From an uncultured Alphaproteobacteria bacterium (GTDB lineage Bacteria > Pseudomonadota > Alphaproteobacteria > Rs-D84): DNA of 59,856 nt. This document shows positions 41,676-49,360 of the stretch, piece by piece (the first letter of the stretch is position 1; each line of letters starts with the position of its first letter). The translations under genes and the position numbers were made by a program. Location of the stretch: the NCBI GenBank assembly GCA_904502095.1, contig CAJGDG010000005.1, positions 1-59,856 of the forward strand, given 5' to 3'. Under the pieces are notes generated by a model. The model did no database searches. It saw only the letters and a list, made by a program, of their open reading frames with translations, and had not been told where the DNA came from.

Positions 41676-42533
41676 ATGAAAAAACTTATCTCTTTGGCGG
41701 CATTAACCGCAATATTGTCGGGCTGTGCAGATTTAAGCACAACAGGCAACAGCACAACTAACTATGGCGCAGACGGCGGCTTTGGCGAAGAAACATTGAT
41801 AGCTGCAAACGGCACAGAATCGTTAAACGATGCATATTTGTTGGCGGCCGCACCAAAATATCATATAGGTTCTGCATACAAGGTTGAAGATGTACAATAC
41901 ATCCCTGTCGAAGACTTAACTTATAATCAAATCGGTGTTGCGGGCATTATCCCAGCTGAATTAAATGGTTCTAAAACCAGCAACGGCGAAACATTTGACG
42001 CCGCACAAATGGTTGCGACCAGCAAAACATTACCATTACCATCAATCGCACGCGTCACGAATTTAGACAACGGGCAATCTGTTGTTGTTCGTGTAAACAA
42101 CCGTGGACCATTTGTTAACACTCGTTTAATGGACTTGTCGCCTGCAGCCGCACAAAAAATCGGCTTGAACGGGCAGGGCAAAGTTCAAATCCAGGTTATG
42201 GTCGAAGAATCAACAACGGTAAAAAATGCAACATTGGGCACGACTACAACTGTCACAGAACAACCAGCGCCGGTTGCAGCGACACCTGTTTCAGGTCCAT
42301 ACAGCATCCAATTAGCGGCATTTTACGCTCAAGACAGCGCTGACGCATTGGCAAATCGCATGAAACAATACGGCGACACAATTGTTGTCACCGAAGGCGA
42401 TATGTACAAAGTACGTATCATCAATCTGGACGCAGCCAAGGCGCGCAGCGTAATTGACGCACTGCGCACAAACGAAGGCATGGCGCCGGGCTTGCTGAAA
42501 GACGGCCGCTGGGTCAACGCAGACAGCATTTAA
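41676..42533 (+). CDS. rlpA: RlpA-like septal lipoprotein (DPBB plus SPOR)
   Basis: The protein is 285 residues. The lipobox ILSGC at about residue 16 marks a lipoprotein. The double-psi beta-barrel domain (about 85-170) runs from GVAGIIPAELNGSKTSNGETFD to RVNNRGPFVNTRLMDLS, each in the expected order. A SPOR domain at the C-terminus (about 205-280, GPYSIQLAAFYAQDSADALAN) would bind denuded septal glycan. In active RlpA transglycosylases the motif reads AAHKTLP and NDRGPF; here it is ATSKTLP (Ser116) and NNRGPF (Asn142), while Glu105 is kept. It may bind but not cut glycan. AAGGAG gives the start. Confidence 0.9.
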   Translation: MKKLISLAALTAILSGCADLSTTGNSTTNYGADGGFGEETLIAANGTESLNDAYLLAAAPKYHIGSAYKVEDVQYIPVEDLTYNQIGVAGIIPAELNGSKTSNGETFDAAQMVATSKTLPLPSIARVTNLDNGQSVVVRVNNRGPFVNTRLMDLSPAAAQKIGLNGQGKVQIQVMVEESTTVKNATLGTTTTVTEQPAPVAATPVSGPYSIQLAAFYAQDSADALANRMKQYGDTIVVTEGDMYKVRIINLDAAKARSVIDALRTNEGMAPGLLKDGRWVNADSI

Positions 42534-42559
42534 AAAAATCCCCGTTTGGGGATTTTTTT
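42534..42559. terminator. Bidirectional terminator between rlpA and leuS
   Basis: AAAATCCCC-GTTT-GGGGATTTTTTTT, serving both convergent genes. Confidence 0.87.
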
Positions 42560-42574
42560 TACACGGTTTCAGAC

Positions 42575-44971
42575 TTACTTTTTCACCACAAAGTTTACCA
42601 ATTTCTTTGGCACAACAATTGTTTTGATTACCTCACAACCGTCCAACTTGGCGCCCGCAGCATTTTTTGCCGCCATAACAATCGCCTGTTCATCAGCGTC
42701 CGCAGGGACAACAAATTCCGCTGCACGCTTGCCATTGATTGACACAACAATTGTCATCTGCGTTTCAACCAACTTTGACGCATCAAATGTTGGCCATGGT
42801 TCAAACACCAGCATATCAGCATGCCCCAGTTTTTCCCACATTTCTTCGGTTAAATGTGGCGCAAATGGATTCAATACTTGCAACAATGTTTCATACGCAG
42901 GGCGGGGCATTTTGCCACCGAACGCATTGATATATTCCATCATGGCAGATATAGCCGTATTAAACTTCATACCTTCCAGACGCTCTGTCGCATCTGCAAT
43001 CAGTTTATGTTGCAAACGTTCTTGCTCTGCCGTCATTGGTTCATCTGTCAAATTATCAAACAGATTTTCCACGCGTTTCAAAAAGCGTTCAACACCGCGC
43101 AATGTATCTTCGGACCAGTTTGCACTTTGTTCCCAGGGTCCCAGGTACAAGATTGTCATACGACATGCGTCTGCGCCACTGCGTGCAACAACATCCGAAC
43201 TTGGCACAGTGTTATTGCGCGACTTGGACATTTTTGTACCATCTACTGCCATAATCAGACCATTGCTGGTACGCTTTTTATATGGTTCAACACCTGGAAC
43301 AAAGCCCAAATCAGATAATACCTTGTACCAGAATCTGGAATACAGAACATGACGTGTCGTATGTTCCATACCACCGTTATAGTGGTCAACCGGCATCCAT
43401 TTATCCAACATTTCACGCGCACAGAACGAATCATTATTCTTGGAATCTAAATAGCGCAAGAAATACCACGAAGACCCAGCCCACTGTGGCATAGTGTCTG
43501 TTTCGCGCTTCGCAGCCCCCCCACAATGCGGACAAGTTGTATTTACCCAATCTGTGGCACGCGCCAATGGACCTTCGCCATCATCTGTCGGTCTGTAATC
43601 TTCCATATACGGTTGCATCAATGGCAGTTCAGATTCCGGTACAGGTACCCAACCACATTTTTCACAATATACTAATGGTATTGGTTCACCCCAGTACATC
43701 TGACGCGAAAAACCCCAGTCTTTTAATTTATACTTGGTCGTACCACGTGCAAAACCGTGTTCTGTACCATATTTAATCGCAGCAGCAATCGCATCTTCTT
43801 TGCCCATACCGTCCAAGAACGCCGAGTTTATATGTGCACCATCTCCCTCCCAGACTTTACCTTCTTCACCACCAGACAGAACAGGGATGATATCCAAACC
43901 AAATTTTTTCGCAAAATCCCAGTCACGACCATCATGTGCAGGCACCGCCATAATCGCACCGAATCCATAATCTGCCAGAACATAGTCAGAAATAAAGATT
44001 GGAATTTCGCGACCATTAAATGGATTTGTCGCCATAACGCCATCCAAACGAACACCCGTTTTTTCACGCGTAACGTCTGTGCGTTCGATTTCGGTCTTGG
44101 CACGTGCCGCGGCAATATATTCGTTCACTGCATCTGTATTTTTAATCTTGCCCGCATTCAGCCATTTTTTGACCAGCGCATGTTCAGGTGCCAACACACA
44201 GAACGTCACACCGAATATTGTATCAATACGCGTTGTATAAACAGTCATAACATCATCGCCAACCTGAAAATTGACATCTGCGCCATGCGAACGACCAATC
44301 CAGTTTATTTGTTCTGTTTTAACACGTTCTGGATAATCAACCAGTTCCAAATCATCAATCAATCTGTCTGCGTATTTTGTGATTGCCAGATTCCACTGTA
44401 ATTTCATTTTCTTTTCAACAGGCCCATGACAGCGTTCACACTTGCCATCTTCCAGTTCTTCATTGGTCAGATTTGTTTTGCATGCCGGGCACCAATTCAT
44501 CGGCAGTTCTGATTTATACGCCAAACCTGCCTTGTAAAATTGAATAAACATCCACTGTGTCCACTTGATAAATTCAGGATCAGACGTTGAAAGTTTGGAC
44601 TCCGGGTTAAAAGACAACCCCATTATTGAAATATCACGTTCAAAAATTTTAATCAGTTCTGCGACAGATTCACTTGGGTGCTTGCCAATTTTGGTGGCAT
44701 AATTTTCAGACGAAATACCCATCGAATCATAACCAATTGGATACAATACATCGAACCCACGCATACGACGAAAGCGCGCCAAAACATCCATACCCGTATA
44801 TGGCAACATATGACCAACATGCAAACCAGAGCCACTTGGGAAAGGGAATTCAATCAAGTTATAATATTTTGGTTTTGAACCATCATTTTTTGGCACAAAT
44901 GCGCGCGCATCAGCCCATCTTTTTTGCCACTTTGCTTCACGTTCATGAATTTTTTTAATATCGTCTGCCAT
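42575..44971 (-). CDS. leuS: Leucyl-tRNA synthetase
   Basis: Class I synthetase charging tRNA-Leu, 798 residues, a little shorter than the typical 820-870. The HIGH-type motif is HVGH in SGLHVGHMLPYTGMD, a CP1 editing domain follows (TTRIDTIFGVTFCVLAPEH), the zinc-knuckle CPACKTNL...CERCHG is present, a second CEKCG and CPHCGG pair lies before the KMSKS motif (GTKMSKSRNNTV, near residue 580), and the anticodon-binding domain ends the protein. AGGACA provides a ribosome binding site. Confidence 0.98.
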   Translation of the reverse strand: MADDIKKIHEREAKWQKRWADARAFVPKNDGSKPKYYNLIEFPFPSGSGLHVGHMLPYTGMDVLARFRRMRGFDVLYPIGYDSMGISSENYATKIGKHPSESVAELIKIFERDISIMGLSFNPESKLSTSDPEFIKWTQWMFIQFYKAGLAYKSELPMNWCPACKTNLTNEELEDGKCERCHGPVEKKMKLQWNLAITKYADRLIDDLELVDYPERVKTEQINWIGRSHGADVNFQVGDDVMTVYTTRIDTIFGVTFCVLAPEHALVKKWLNAGKIKNTDAVNEYIAAARAKTEIERTDVTREKTGVRLDGVMATNPFNGREIPIFISDYVLADYGFGAIMAVPAHDGRDWDFAKKFGLDIIPVLSGGEEGKVWEGDGAHINSAFLDGMGKEDAIAAAIKYGTEHGFARGTTKYKLKDWGFSRQMYWGEPIPLVYCEKCGWVPVPESELPLMQPYMEDYRPTDDGEGPLARATDWVNTTCPHCGGAAKRETDTMPQWAGSSWYFLRYLDSKNNDSFCAREMLDKWMPVDHYNGGMEHTTRHVLYSRFWYKVLSDLGFVPGVEPYKKRTSNGLIMAVDGTKMSKSRNNTVPSSDVVARSGADACRMTILYLGPWEQSANWSEDTLRGVERFLKRVENLFDNLTDEPMTAEQERLQHKLIADATERLEGMKFNTAISAMMEYINAFGGKMPRPAYETLLQVLNPFAPHLTEEMWEKLGHADMLVFEPWPTFDASKLVETQMTIVVSINGKRAAEFVVPADADEQAIVMAAKNAAGAKLDGCEVIKTIVVPKKLVNFVVKK

Positions 44972-45004
44972 TGTTTTGTCCTATGTTAAGAAAAATACCA
45001 GTTG

Positions 45005-45033
45005 ATAATAGCCCCAAAACCGCACCAATTCAA
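45005..45033 (-). promoter_or_regulatory. leuS promoter
   Basis: On the minus strand, TTGAAT (45028-45033) and TATTAT (45005-45010), spacer 17, upstream of leuS. The remaining bases to 45150 are AT-rich and non-coding, with a CTGTAC/GTACAG inverted pair. Confidence 0.45.
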
Positions 45034-45149
45034 GAAAAACATTGCAATCTGTACATTTTTATTACCACGCCCCCACGTACAGAAAAAACATCAAAAAACG
45101 TACATTTTACGACAAAAAATCGCACAAACCGCACAAACAATAAAAAATA

Positions 45150-45196
45150 AAATAAAAAAATAATCTCAATAAGTTAACAATTAAAGTTAACTTATT
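45150..45196 (-). terminator. tlyA terminator overlapping the stop codon
   Basis: On the minus strand, a perfect 11-base stem AATAAGTTAAC/GTTAACTTATT (45186-45196 and 45168-45178) includes the tlyA stop codon and is followed by a T-rich run. Confidence 0.75.
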
Positions 45197-45905
45197 TTCT
45201 TAATTTAAAACACGCTAAAAACTCTGTATTACCACTACCACCCAAAACCGGCGATTCTGTAATTCCCAAACCGTCAAAGCCGCATACTTTGAACGCATCA
45301 ACAACCTTGTTTATTGCATAATCATGCCAATCTTTTGACTTTATAACACCATTAAACTTAGCAGCGACATCACGCGGCACCTCGAACTGAGGCTTTATTA
45401 AAACAACAATCGTTTTTGCGCCCCATTGCGGCAAAAACTCAACAATATTTGTCAGCGACACAAAAGAAACATCAATCACAATCAGATCAACCGGCGAAAT
45501 AGGGCGCAAGCTACGAATGTCGGTCCGCTCCATCGAAACGACACGCGCATCATTACGCAACTCTGGCACCAATTGGTTCGTCCCAACATCAACCGCATAA
45601 ACTTTTTCAGCACCATAATTCAACAAAACCTCGGTAAAACCGCCGGTACTGGCACCAACATCCAAACACACACAACCCTTTGGATTTACTTTAAAATACT
45701 TTAACGCACGTTCTAACTTTAAACTGCCACGCCCAGACAAGTAAGGCAGGGCGCCACCATCCAACACATCATCCGCCACAATATCTTGACTAGGTTTTTT
45801 TGCTACTATACCGTTAACACGCACCAACCCCGCATCAATAGCCGCCACAGCCTTAGCGCGAGTAGGGTACAAACCACGTAAAACCAACTCTTTATCTAAT
45901 CTCAT
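45192..45905 (-). CDS. tlyA: TlyA family rRNA 2'-O-methyltransferase
   Basis: The protein is 237 residues. An N-terminal S4 RNA-binding domain (MRLDKELVLRGLYPTRAKA...LVRVNG) precedes an FtsJ-like methyltransferase domain with CLDVGASTGGFTEVLL, DVSFVSL and VVLIKPQFEV. The family methylates cytidines of 16S and 23S rRNA; the old name hemolysin A reflects a reported membrane effect. I chose the ATG at 45905 (a TTG two codons earlier is possible). The stop codon sits in its terminator. Confidence 0.93.
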   Translation of the reverse strand: MRLDKELVLRGLYPTRAKAVAAIDAGLVRVNGIVAKKPSQDIVADDVLDGGALPYLSGRGSLKLERALKYFKVNPKGCVCLDVGASTGGFTEVLLNYGAEKVYAVDVGTNQLVPELRNDARVVSMERTDIRSLRPISPVDLIVIDVSFVSLTNIVEFLPQWGAKTIVVLIKPQFEVPRDVAAKFNGVIKSKDWHDYAINKVVDAFKVCGFDGLGITESPVLGGSGNTEFLACFKLRK

Positions 45906-45949
45906 ACCCAAAAAATATCACACAAACCACACCAACACAACAAAAAACC

Positions 45950-45977
45950 TTGACCAATACAGCCAATGATTTATACT
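45950..45977 (+). promoter_or_regulatory. Promoter of the 81-residue CxxC protein gene
   Basis: TTGACC (45950-45955) and TATACT (45972-45977), 16 bases apart, 31 bases before the ATG at 46008. Confidence 0.5.
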
Positions 45978-46007
45978 GATACAAAAAAAGATACAAAAGG
46001 TCAAAAT

Positions 46008-46253
46008 ATGCCAAACAACCCAACCTCTATCTGCGACGGCTGCGAAAAACACTGCGTTTTGGCCGCCCGGGAATACATAACAAAAAAGAACAACATATAC
46101 GCACCCGAAATAAACAACTTGCCAGTTTCACACTATTACGACACCAAAAGGAAAGAAAGACGCGCCACAAAAAGCTATCCTGCATATGATATGGCGTACA
46201 TAGCAGCGTTAAAAATAGCCGACAGATGTGTCTACAATCAAAAAAATCGCTAA
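46008..46253 (+). CDS. Small protein with CxxCxxxC motif, unknown function
   Basis: The protein is 81 residues, beginning MPNNPTSICDGCEKHCVLAA. The cluster CDGCEKHC could bind a metal. The rest is basic, with a helical end (YDMAYIAALKIADRCVY). No signal peptide is seen. AAAGG lies eight bases upstream of the ATG, and promoter and terminator elements bracket it, which supports a real gene. I do not recognise the family. Confidence 0.65.
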   Translation: MPNNPTSICDGCEKHCVLAAREYITKKNNIYAPEINNLPVSHYYDTKRKERRATKSYPAYDMAYIAALKIADRCVYNQKNR

Positions 46254-46422
46254 AAACCGCAGAAAACCGCCGCTTTCGGCGATTTTTATTGCAAAAAAAC
46301 AATCAAAATAGGGCACAAAACACCATTTTTGCAAAAAAACCAACTTTACATTACCAAAAACCTTACACTGTTCCACATTGCACACCGTCAGCACCATTAC
46401 ACACCAGCCGTCGTGCGCCAGA
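46254..46422. other. Non-coding gap with terminator, before the 67-bp array
   Basis: Immediately after the small CxxC gene a 20-base segment at 46251-46270 (TAAAAACCGCAGAAAACCGC) occurs; it recurs exactly at 46940-46959. A terminator follows. The rest is A/C-rich with no supportable gene. Confidence 0.6.
46268..46288 (+). terminator. Terminator of the small CxxC protein gene
   Basis: CGCCG-CTTT-CGGCG followed by ATTTTTATT. Confidence 0.75.
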
Positions 46423-46685
46423 ACAAACACCAGAATCATCGGTTAGCCATATTATGTATTGTTTATCGTGCGCCAGCATGATAATCGCAACAAACACCAG
46501 AATCATCGATTAGCTATATTATGTATTGATTATCGTGCGTCAGCATGATAATCGCAACAAACACCAGAATCATCGGTTAGCTGTATTATGTATTGATTAT
46601 CGTGCGTCAGCATGATAATCGCAACAAACACCAGAATCATCGATTAGCTATATTATGTATTGATTATCGTGCGTCAGCATGATAA
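46423..46685. repeat. 67-bp tandem repeat, about 3.9 copies
   Basis: Units start at 46423, 46490, 46557 and 46624, exactly 67 bases apart, each beginning ACAAACACCAGAATCATCG. Each unit holds a hairpin GATTATCGTGC-GTCA-GCATGATAATC (10 of 11 pairs Watson-Crick, one G-U) and one GAATC site. A truncated earlier copy (TCGTGCGCCAGAACAAACAC) is seen from about 46411. The last copy turns into the large hairpin described separately. There are no cas genes and no unique spacers, so this is not a CRISPR array. Confidence 0.88.
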
Positions 46686-46700
46686 ACTATACATAATATA
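46649..46700. repeat. 52-base near-perfect hairpin ending the 67-bp array
   Basis: The arms at 46649-46672 and 46677-46700 match at 21 of 24 positions around a GTCA loop. The left arm belongs to the last 67-bp unit; the right arm is found only here. Confidence 0.85.
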
Positions 46701-47024
46701 CATTATGCGCCTCTTAAATATTCTGTCCCCTATGACTTTCTGGCACTTTTTTATTTTTTTACAAACAGCACGAAATAAAAATTATTTTTTATATCCGACA
46801 ACCACAAAATTTCTGCCCCCCACTACACACAACACTCCACGCCTTTTACAACAACCATCAAGCCAGACACAAACCCACCCACCAACATTCGCACACCTCC
46901 CGCGCACCACACACCCTAACCCATACAACAAAAAAAGCCTAAAAACCGCAGAAAACCGCTACTTTTTAGACCCTTTTTGACAAAACTATACATAATCCGC
47001 TCACACACAAACAACAAACGCACA
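46701..47024. other. Non-coding gap between the array and mscL
   Basis: This C/A-rich stretch holds no gene I can support. It contains the second copy of the 20-base segment (46940-46959) and a second copy of AAACTATACATAAT at 46983-46996, the first being at 46684-46697. Confidence 0.6.
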
Positions 47025-47051
47025 AAAAAAGGGGCAAAACACCCCTTTTTT
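47025..47051 (-). terminator. mscL terminator
   Basis: AAAAAGGGG-CAAAACA-CCCCTTTTT hairpin, a little downstream of mscL on the minus strand. Confidence 0.8.
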
Positions 47052-47080
47052 AGATTAATTCACATTATTACAAACAACAA

Positions 47081-47653
47081 TTAACGCTTTGTAATTTTTT
47101 TGATTTTGGTCACAGAGTCTTTTGCTACAACACTAGCAACTTTTTTCAAGCCCTTCAGGCTTTTTTTCAGTTCACTTTCCTCTATCGCACCCGTTTCTAC
47201 CGGATCTACATCAGAACAACAAAACGCACACTTTGTCGCAGCGTTATTAATAGTAGATTTACAATATGGGCACGCATGGGTGTTCGCAGGCTTTTTATCG
47301 CGAACCTTGTTCATAGTGCGCACAAACAAGAATATCGCAAACATAGTTATAAAGAAACTGACAACAGAATTCAAAAACACACCCAAATTAAGCGTAGTCG
47401 CGCCCGCCGCCTGAGCCTGAGCAATAGTCTCATAAACAGCCCCTGGTTCGCCGCCCCCTAAAACAAAGAACCATTGTGAAAAATCAACACCGCCAATCAA
47501 CAACCCAATCGGAGGCATAATAACATCTTTTACCAACGAATTTACAACCCCAGTCATAACACTACCAACAATGATACCGACAGCCATATCGATCGCATTG
47601 CCGCGTTGAACAAAAGTGCTAAATTCTTTAAATATATTGTTCTTTTTTGCCAT
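47081..47653 (-). CDS. mscL: Large-conductance mechanosensitive channel MscL with zinc-ribbon tail
   Basis: Channel that opens at high membrane tension to release solutes on osmotic downshock. The protein is 190 residues against about 130-145 in many species. The N-terminus FKEFSTFVQRGNAIDMAVGIIVGS...LVKDVIMPPIGLL and the second helix FFITMFAIFLFVRTMNK fit the family. A zinc ribbon CPYC-x10-CAFC follows, then a basic helical tail (LKKSLKGLKKVASVV). The ribbon is seen in some other MscL proteins. Two bases after the aroK stop region it is co-transcribed with aroK. Confidence 0.95.
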   Translation of the reverse strand: MAKKNNIFKEFSTFVQRGNAIDMAVGIIVGSVMTGVVNSLVKDVIMPPIGLLIGGVDFSQWFFVLGGGEPGAVYETIAQAQAAGATTLNLGVFLNSVVSFFITMFAIFLFVRTMNKVRDKKPANTHACPYCKSTINNAATKCAFCCSDVDPVETGAIEESELKKSLKGLKKVASVVAKDSVTKIKKITKR

Positions 47654-47656
47654 TTT

Positions 47657-48217
47657 TTACTCCTTATCTTGTTTGTTTGAATAATCCTCTATCGCACGCA
47701 AAACCTTGAACAAAGTCTTGCGCAAATTCTCATCCCGTGTTTCAACAGTTATATCCGCCAATGCATATGTATCATATCTATCATCTATCAGTTGCTGCAA
47801 AATTTTGCGACTGTCCGTATTCAGCAATTGAGGCCGCGTATCGCGCGAATTCGTACGTTTTACCAACAAATCCAAATCCGCCCGCAACCATACAGACAAC
47901 GCACGATCTAAAATCATCTGCCGAATTGCAGGAGTTATAAAAGCCCCCTCGCCCGTGGAAATCACTTTCAACGCAGGCGGCGTGTCCAATAAACGCTCTA
48001 TCACACGTTGTTCAACACGACGAAATTCATCTTCTCCATACATAGAAAAAATATCAACAACACTACAACCCGCCGCCGCTTCTATTTCCTTGTCAGAATC
48101 AACAAACGGTATTCCCAGTCGTCGCGCCAACGCGCGCCCAACGCTGGTTTTGCCCGCCCCCATCAAACCAACCATAACAACAGGCCTGTCGATAAAATCT
48201 TCGTTTTCTTTCTCCAT
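47657..48217 (-). CDS. aroK: Shikimate kinase
   Basis: Fifth enzyme of the shikimate pathway, phosphorylating shikimate with ATP. The protein is 186 residues. Walker A is GLMGAGKTSVGRALA; FVDSDKEIE holds the metal-binding D-x-D; FRRVEQRVIERLL and STGEGAFI are the shikimate-binding elements (the usual G-G-G-A appears as G-E-G-A). The start is ambiguous: I chose the ATG at 48217, and an in-frame ATG at 48232 also lacks a ribosome binding site. The usual partner aroB is absent; mscL follows after three bases. Confidence 0.92.
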   Translation of the reverse strand: MEKENEDFIDRPVVMVGLMGAGKTSVGRALARRLGIPFVDSDKEIEAAAGCSVVDIFSMYGEDEFRRVEQRVIERLLDTPPALKVISTGEGAFITPAIRQMILDRALSVWLRADLDLLVKRTNSRDTRPQLLNTDSRKILQQLIDDRYDTYALADITVETRDENLRKTLFKVLRAIEDYSNKQDKE

Positions 48218-48272
48218 AACGCATATAATCATATCAAATTTAAAAATTTAAACAATAAAAATCATCAAAACA

Positions 48273-48293
48273 AAATCCCGCGTCGCGGGATTT
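48273..48293 (-). terminator. prfA terminator
   Basis: AAATCCCGCG/CGCGGGATTT hairpin followed by a T-rich tract on the minus strand, just after prfA. Confidence 0.8.
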
Positions 48294-48294
48294 A

Positions 48295-49359
48295 TTACTG
48301 CATATTCGCCAATTGTTCCAACTGGTCCGCCGCGATCAACGCATCAATCATTTCATCCAGCCCCGCGCCACCTGCCAAAATATCATCCAATTTATACAAA
48401 GTCAGCTTTATTCGATGATCCGTCACACGCTGTTCTGGGAAATTATATGTACGAATTTTTTCGCTGCGATCCCCCGACCCGACCATTGATTTACGCGATG
48501 CATTACTGGCGCTCATCTGTTCTTCACGCTGCTTTTCATACAACTTGGAACGCAACACAGACATCGCCGCAATTTTGTTCTGCAACTGACTGCGTTCGTT
48601 TTGACAAGTCACGACTATACCCGAAGGAAAGTGCGTAATACGTATCGCGCTGTCCGTTTTATTTACATGCTGACCACCTGCCCCAGAGGCACGAAAAATA
48701 TCTATACGAATATCCTTGTCTTCGATAACGACATCAATTTCTTTTGCCTCTGGCATAACCGCAACAGACGCAGCACTGGTATGAATACGACCACCCGCTT
48801 CGGTTTCTGGCACACGCTGGACACGATGTATACCGGATTCGAACTTCATACGACCATACGCGCCCGCCCCATCGATTTTAAACACAATCTCCTTATACCC
48901 ACGCAGCGAAGTAGCATTTTCTTCGATAACCTCGACTTTCCAACCCTGGCGCAGCGCATAAGATTTATACTGATTATACAAATCCCCTGCAAACAATGCG
49001 GACTCTTCACCCCCAACGCCAGCACGAATCTCCATAATAACACTGTTATCATCCGCATCATCGCGCGGCAACAACGCAATCTGCAACGCCTTTTCCACAT
49101 CCGGCAGTTTATGATTCAGTTCGTGCAACTGGTCATTTGCGATTTCGCGCAATTCAGTATCGTTCAACATTTCGTTTGCATCACTAATACCTGCAACAAT
49201 TTGAAAATACTCATTAATCAACGGCAAAATTTCATTCAGACGCGAATATTCCTTGGACAACTTTGTCAATTCATCACCAGAAGCAGCACCAGAATTCATC
49301 TGATTTTCTATATCCGCCGCACGCGACTGAATATCGCGCAGCTTTTGTTCAATAATCAT
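48295..49359 (-). CDS. prfA: Peptide chain release factor 1
   Basis: RF1 reads UAA and UAG. The protein is 354 residues. The catalytic GGQ is in GAGGQHVNKTDSA. The codon-recognition tripeptide region reads RVPETEAGGRIHTS, giving P-E-T where E. coli has P-A-T. The stop codons in this window are mostly TAA and TAG with some TGA, consistent with the standard code. It starts one base after hisS, with no separate ribosome binding site, so translation is coupled. The common partner prmC is not beside it. Confidence 0.97.
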   Translation of the reverse strand: MIIEQKLRDIQSRAADIENQMNSGAASGDELTKLSKEYSRLNEILPLINEYFQIVAGISDANEMLNDTELREIANDQLHELNHKLPDVEKALQIALLPRDDADDNSVIMEIRAGVGGEESALFAGDLYNQYKSYALRQGWKVEVIEENATSLRGYKEIVFKIDGAGAYGRMKFESGIHRVQRVPETEAGGRIHTSAASVAVMPEAKEIDVVIEDKDIRIDIFRASGAGGQHVNKTDSAIRITHFPSGIVVTCQNERSQLQNKIAAMSVLRSKLYEKQREEQMSASNASRKSMVGSGDRSEKIRTYNFPEQRVTDHRIKLTLYKLDDILAGGAGLDEMIDALIAADQLEQLANMQ

Positions 49360-49360
49360 A

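Noticed and set aside
46423..46685. CRISPR array
   Set aside because: The 67-bp units are identical end to end with no unique spacers, and no cas gene is nearby.
46660..46980. 106-residue open frame after the 67-bp array
   Set aside because: No ribosome binding site, composition dominated by Pro/Thr/His from C/A-rich DNA, and it overlaps the hairpin.
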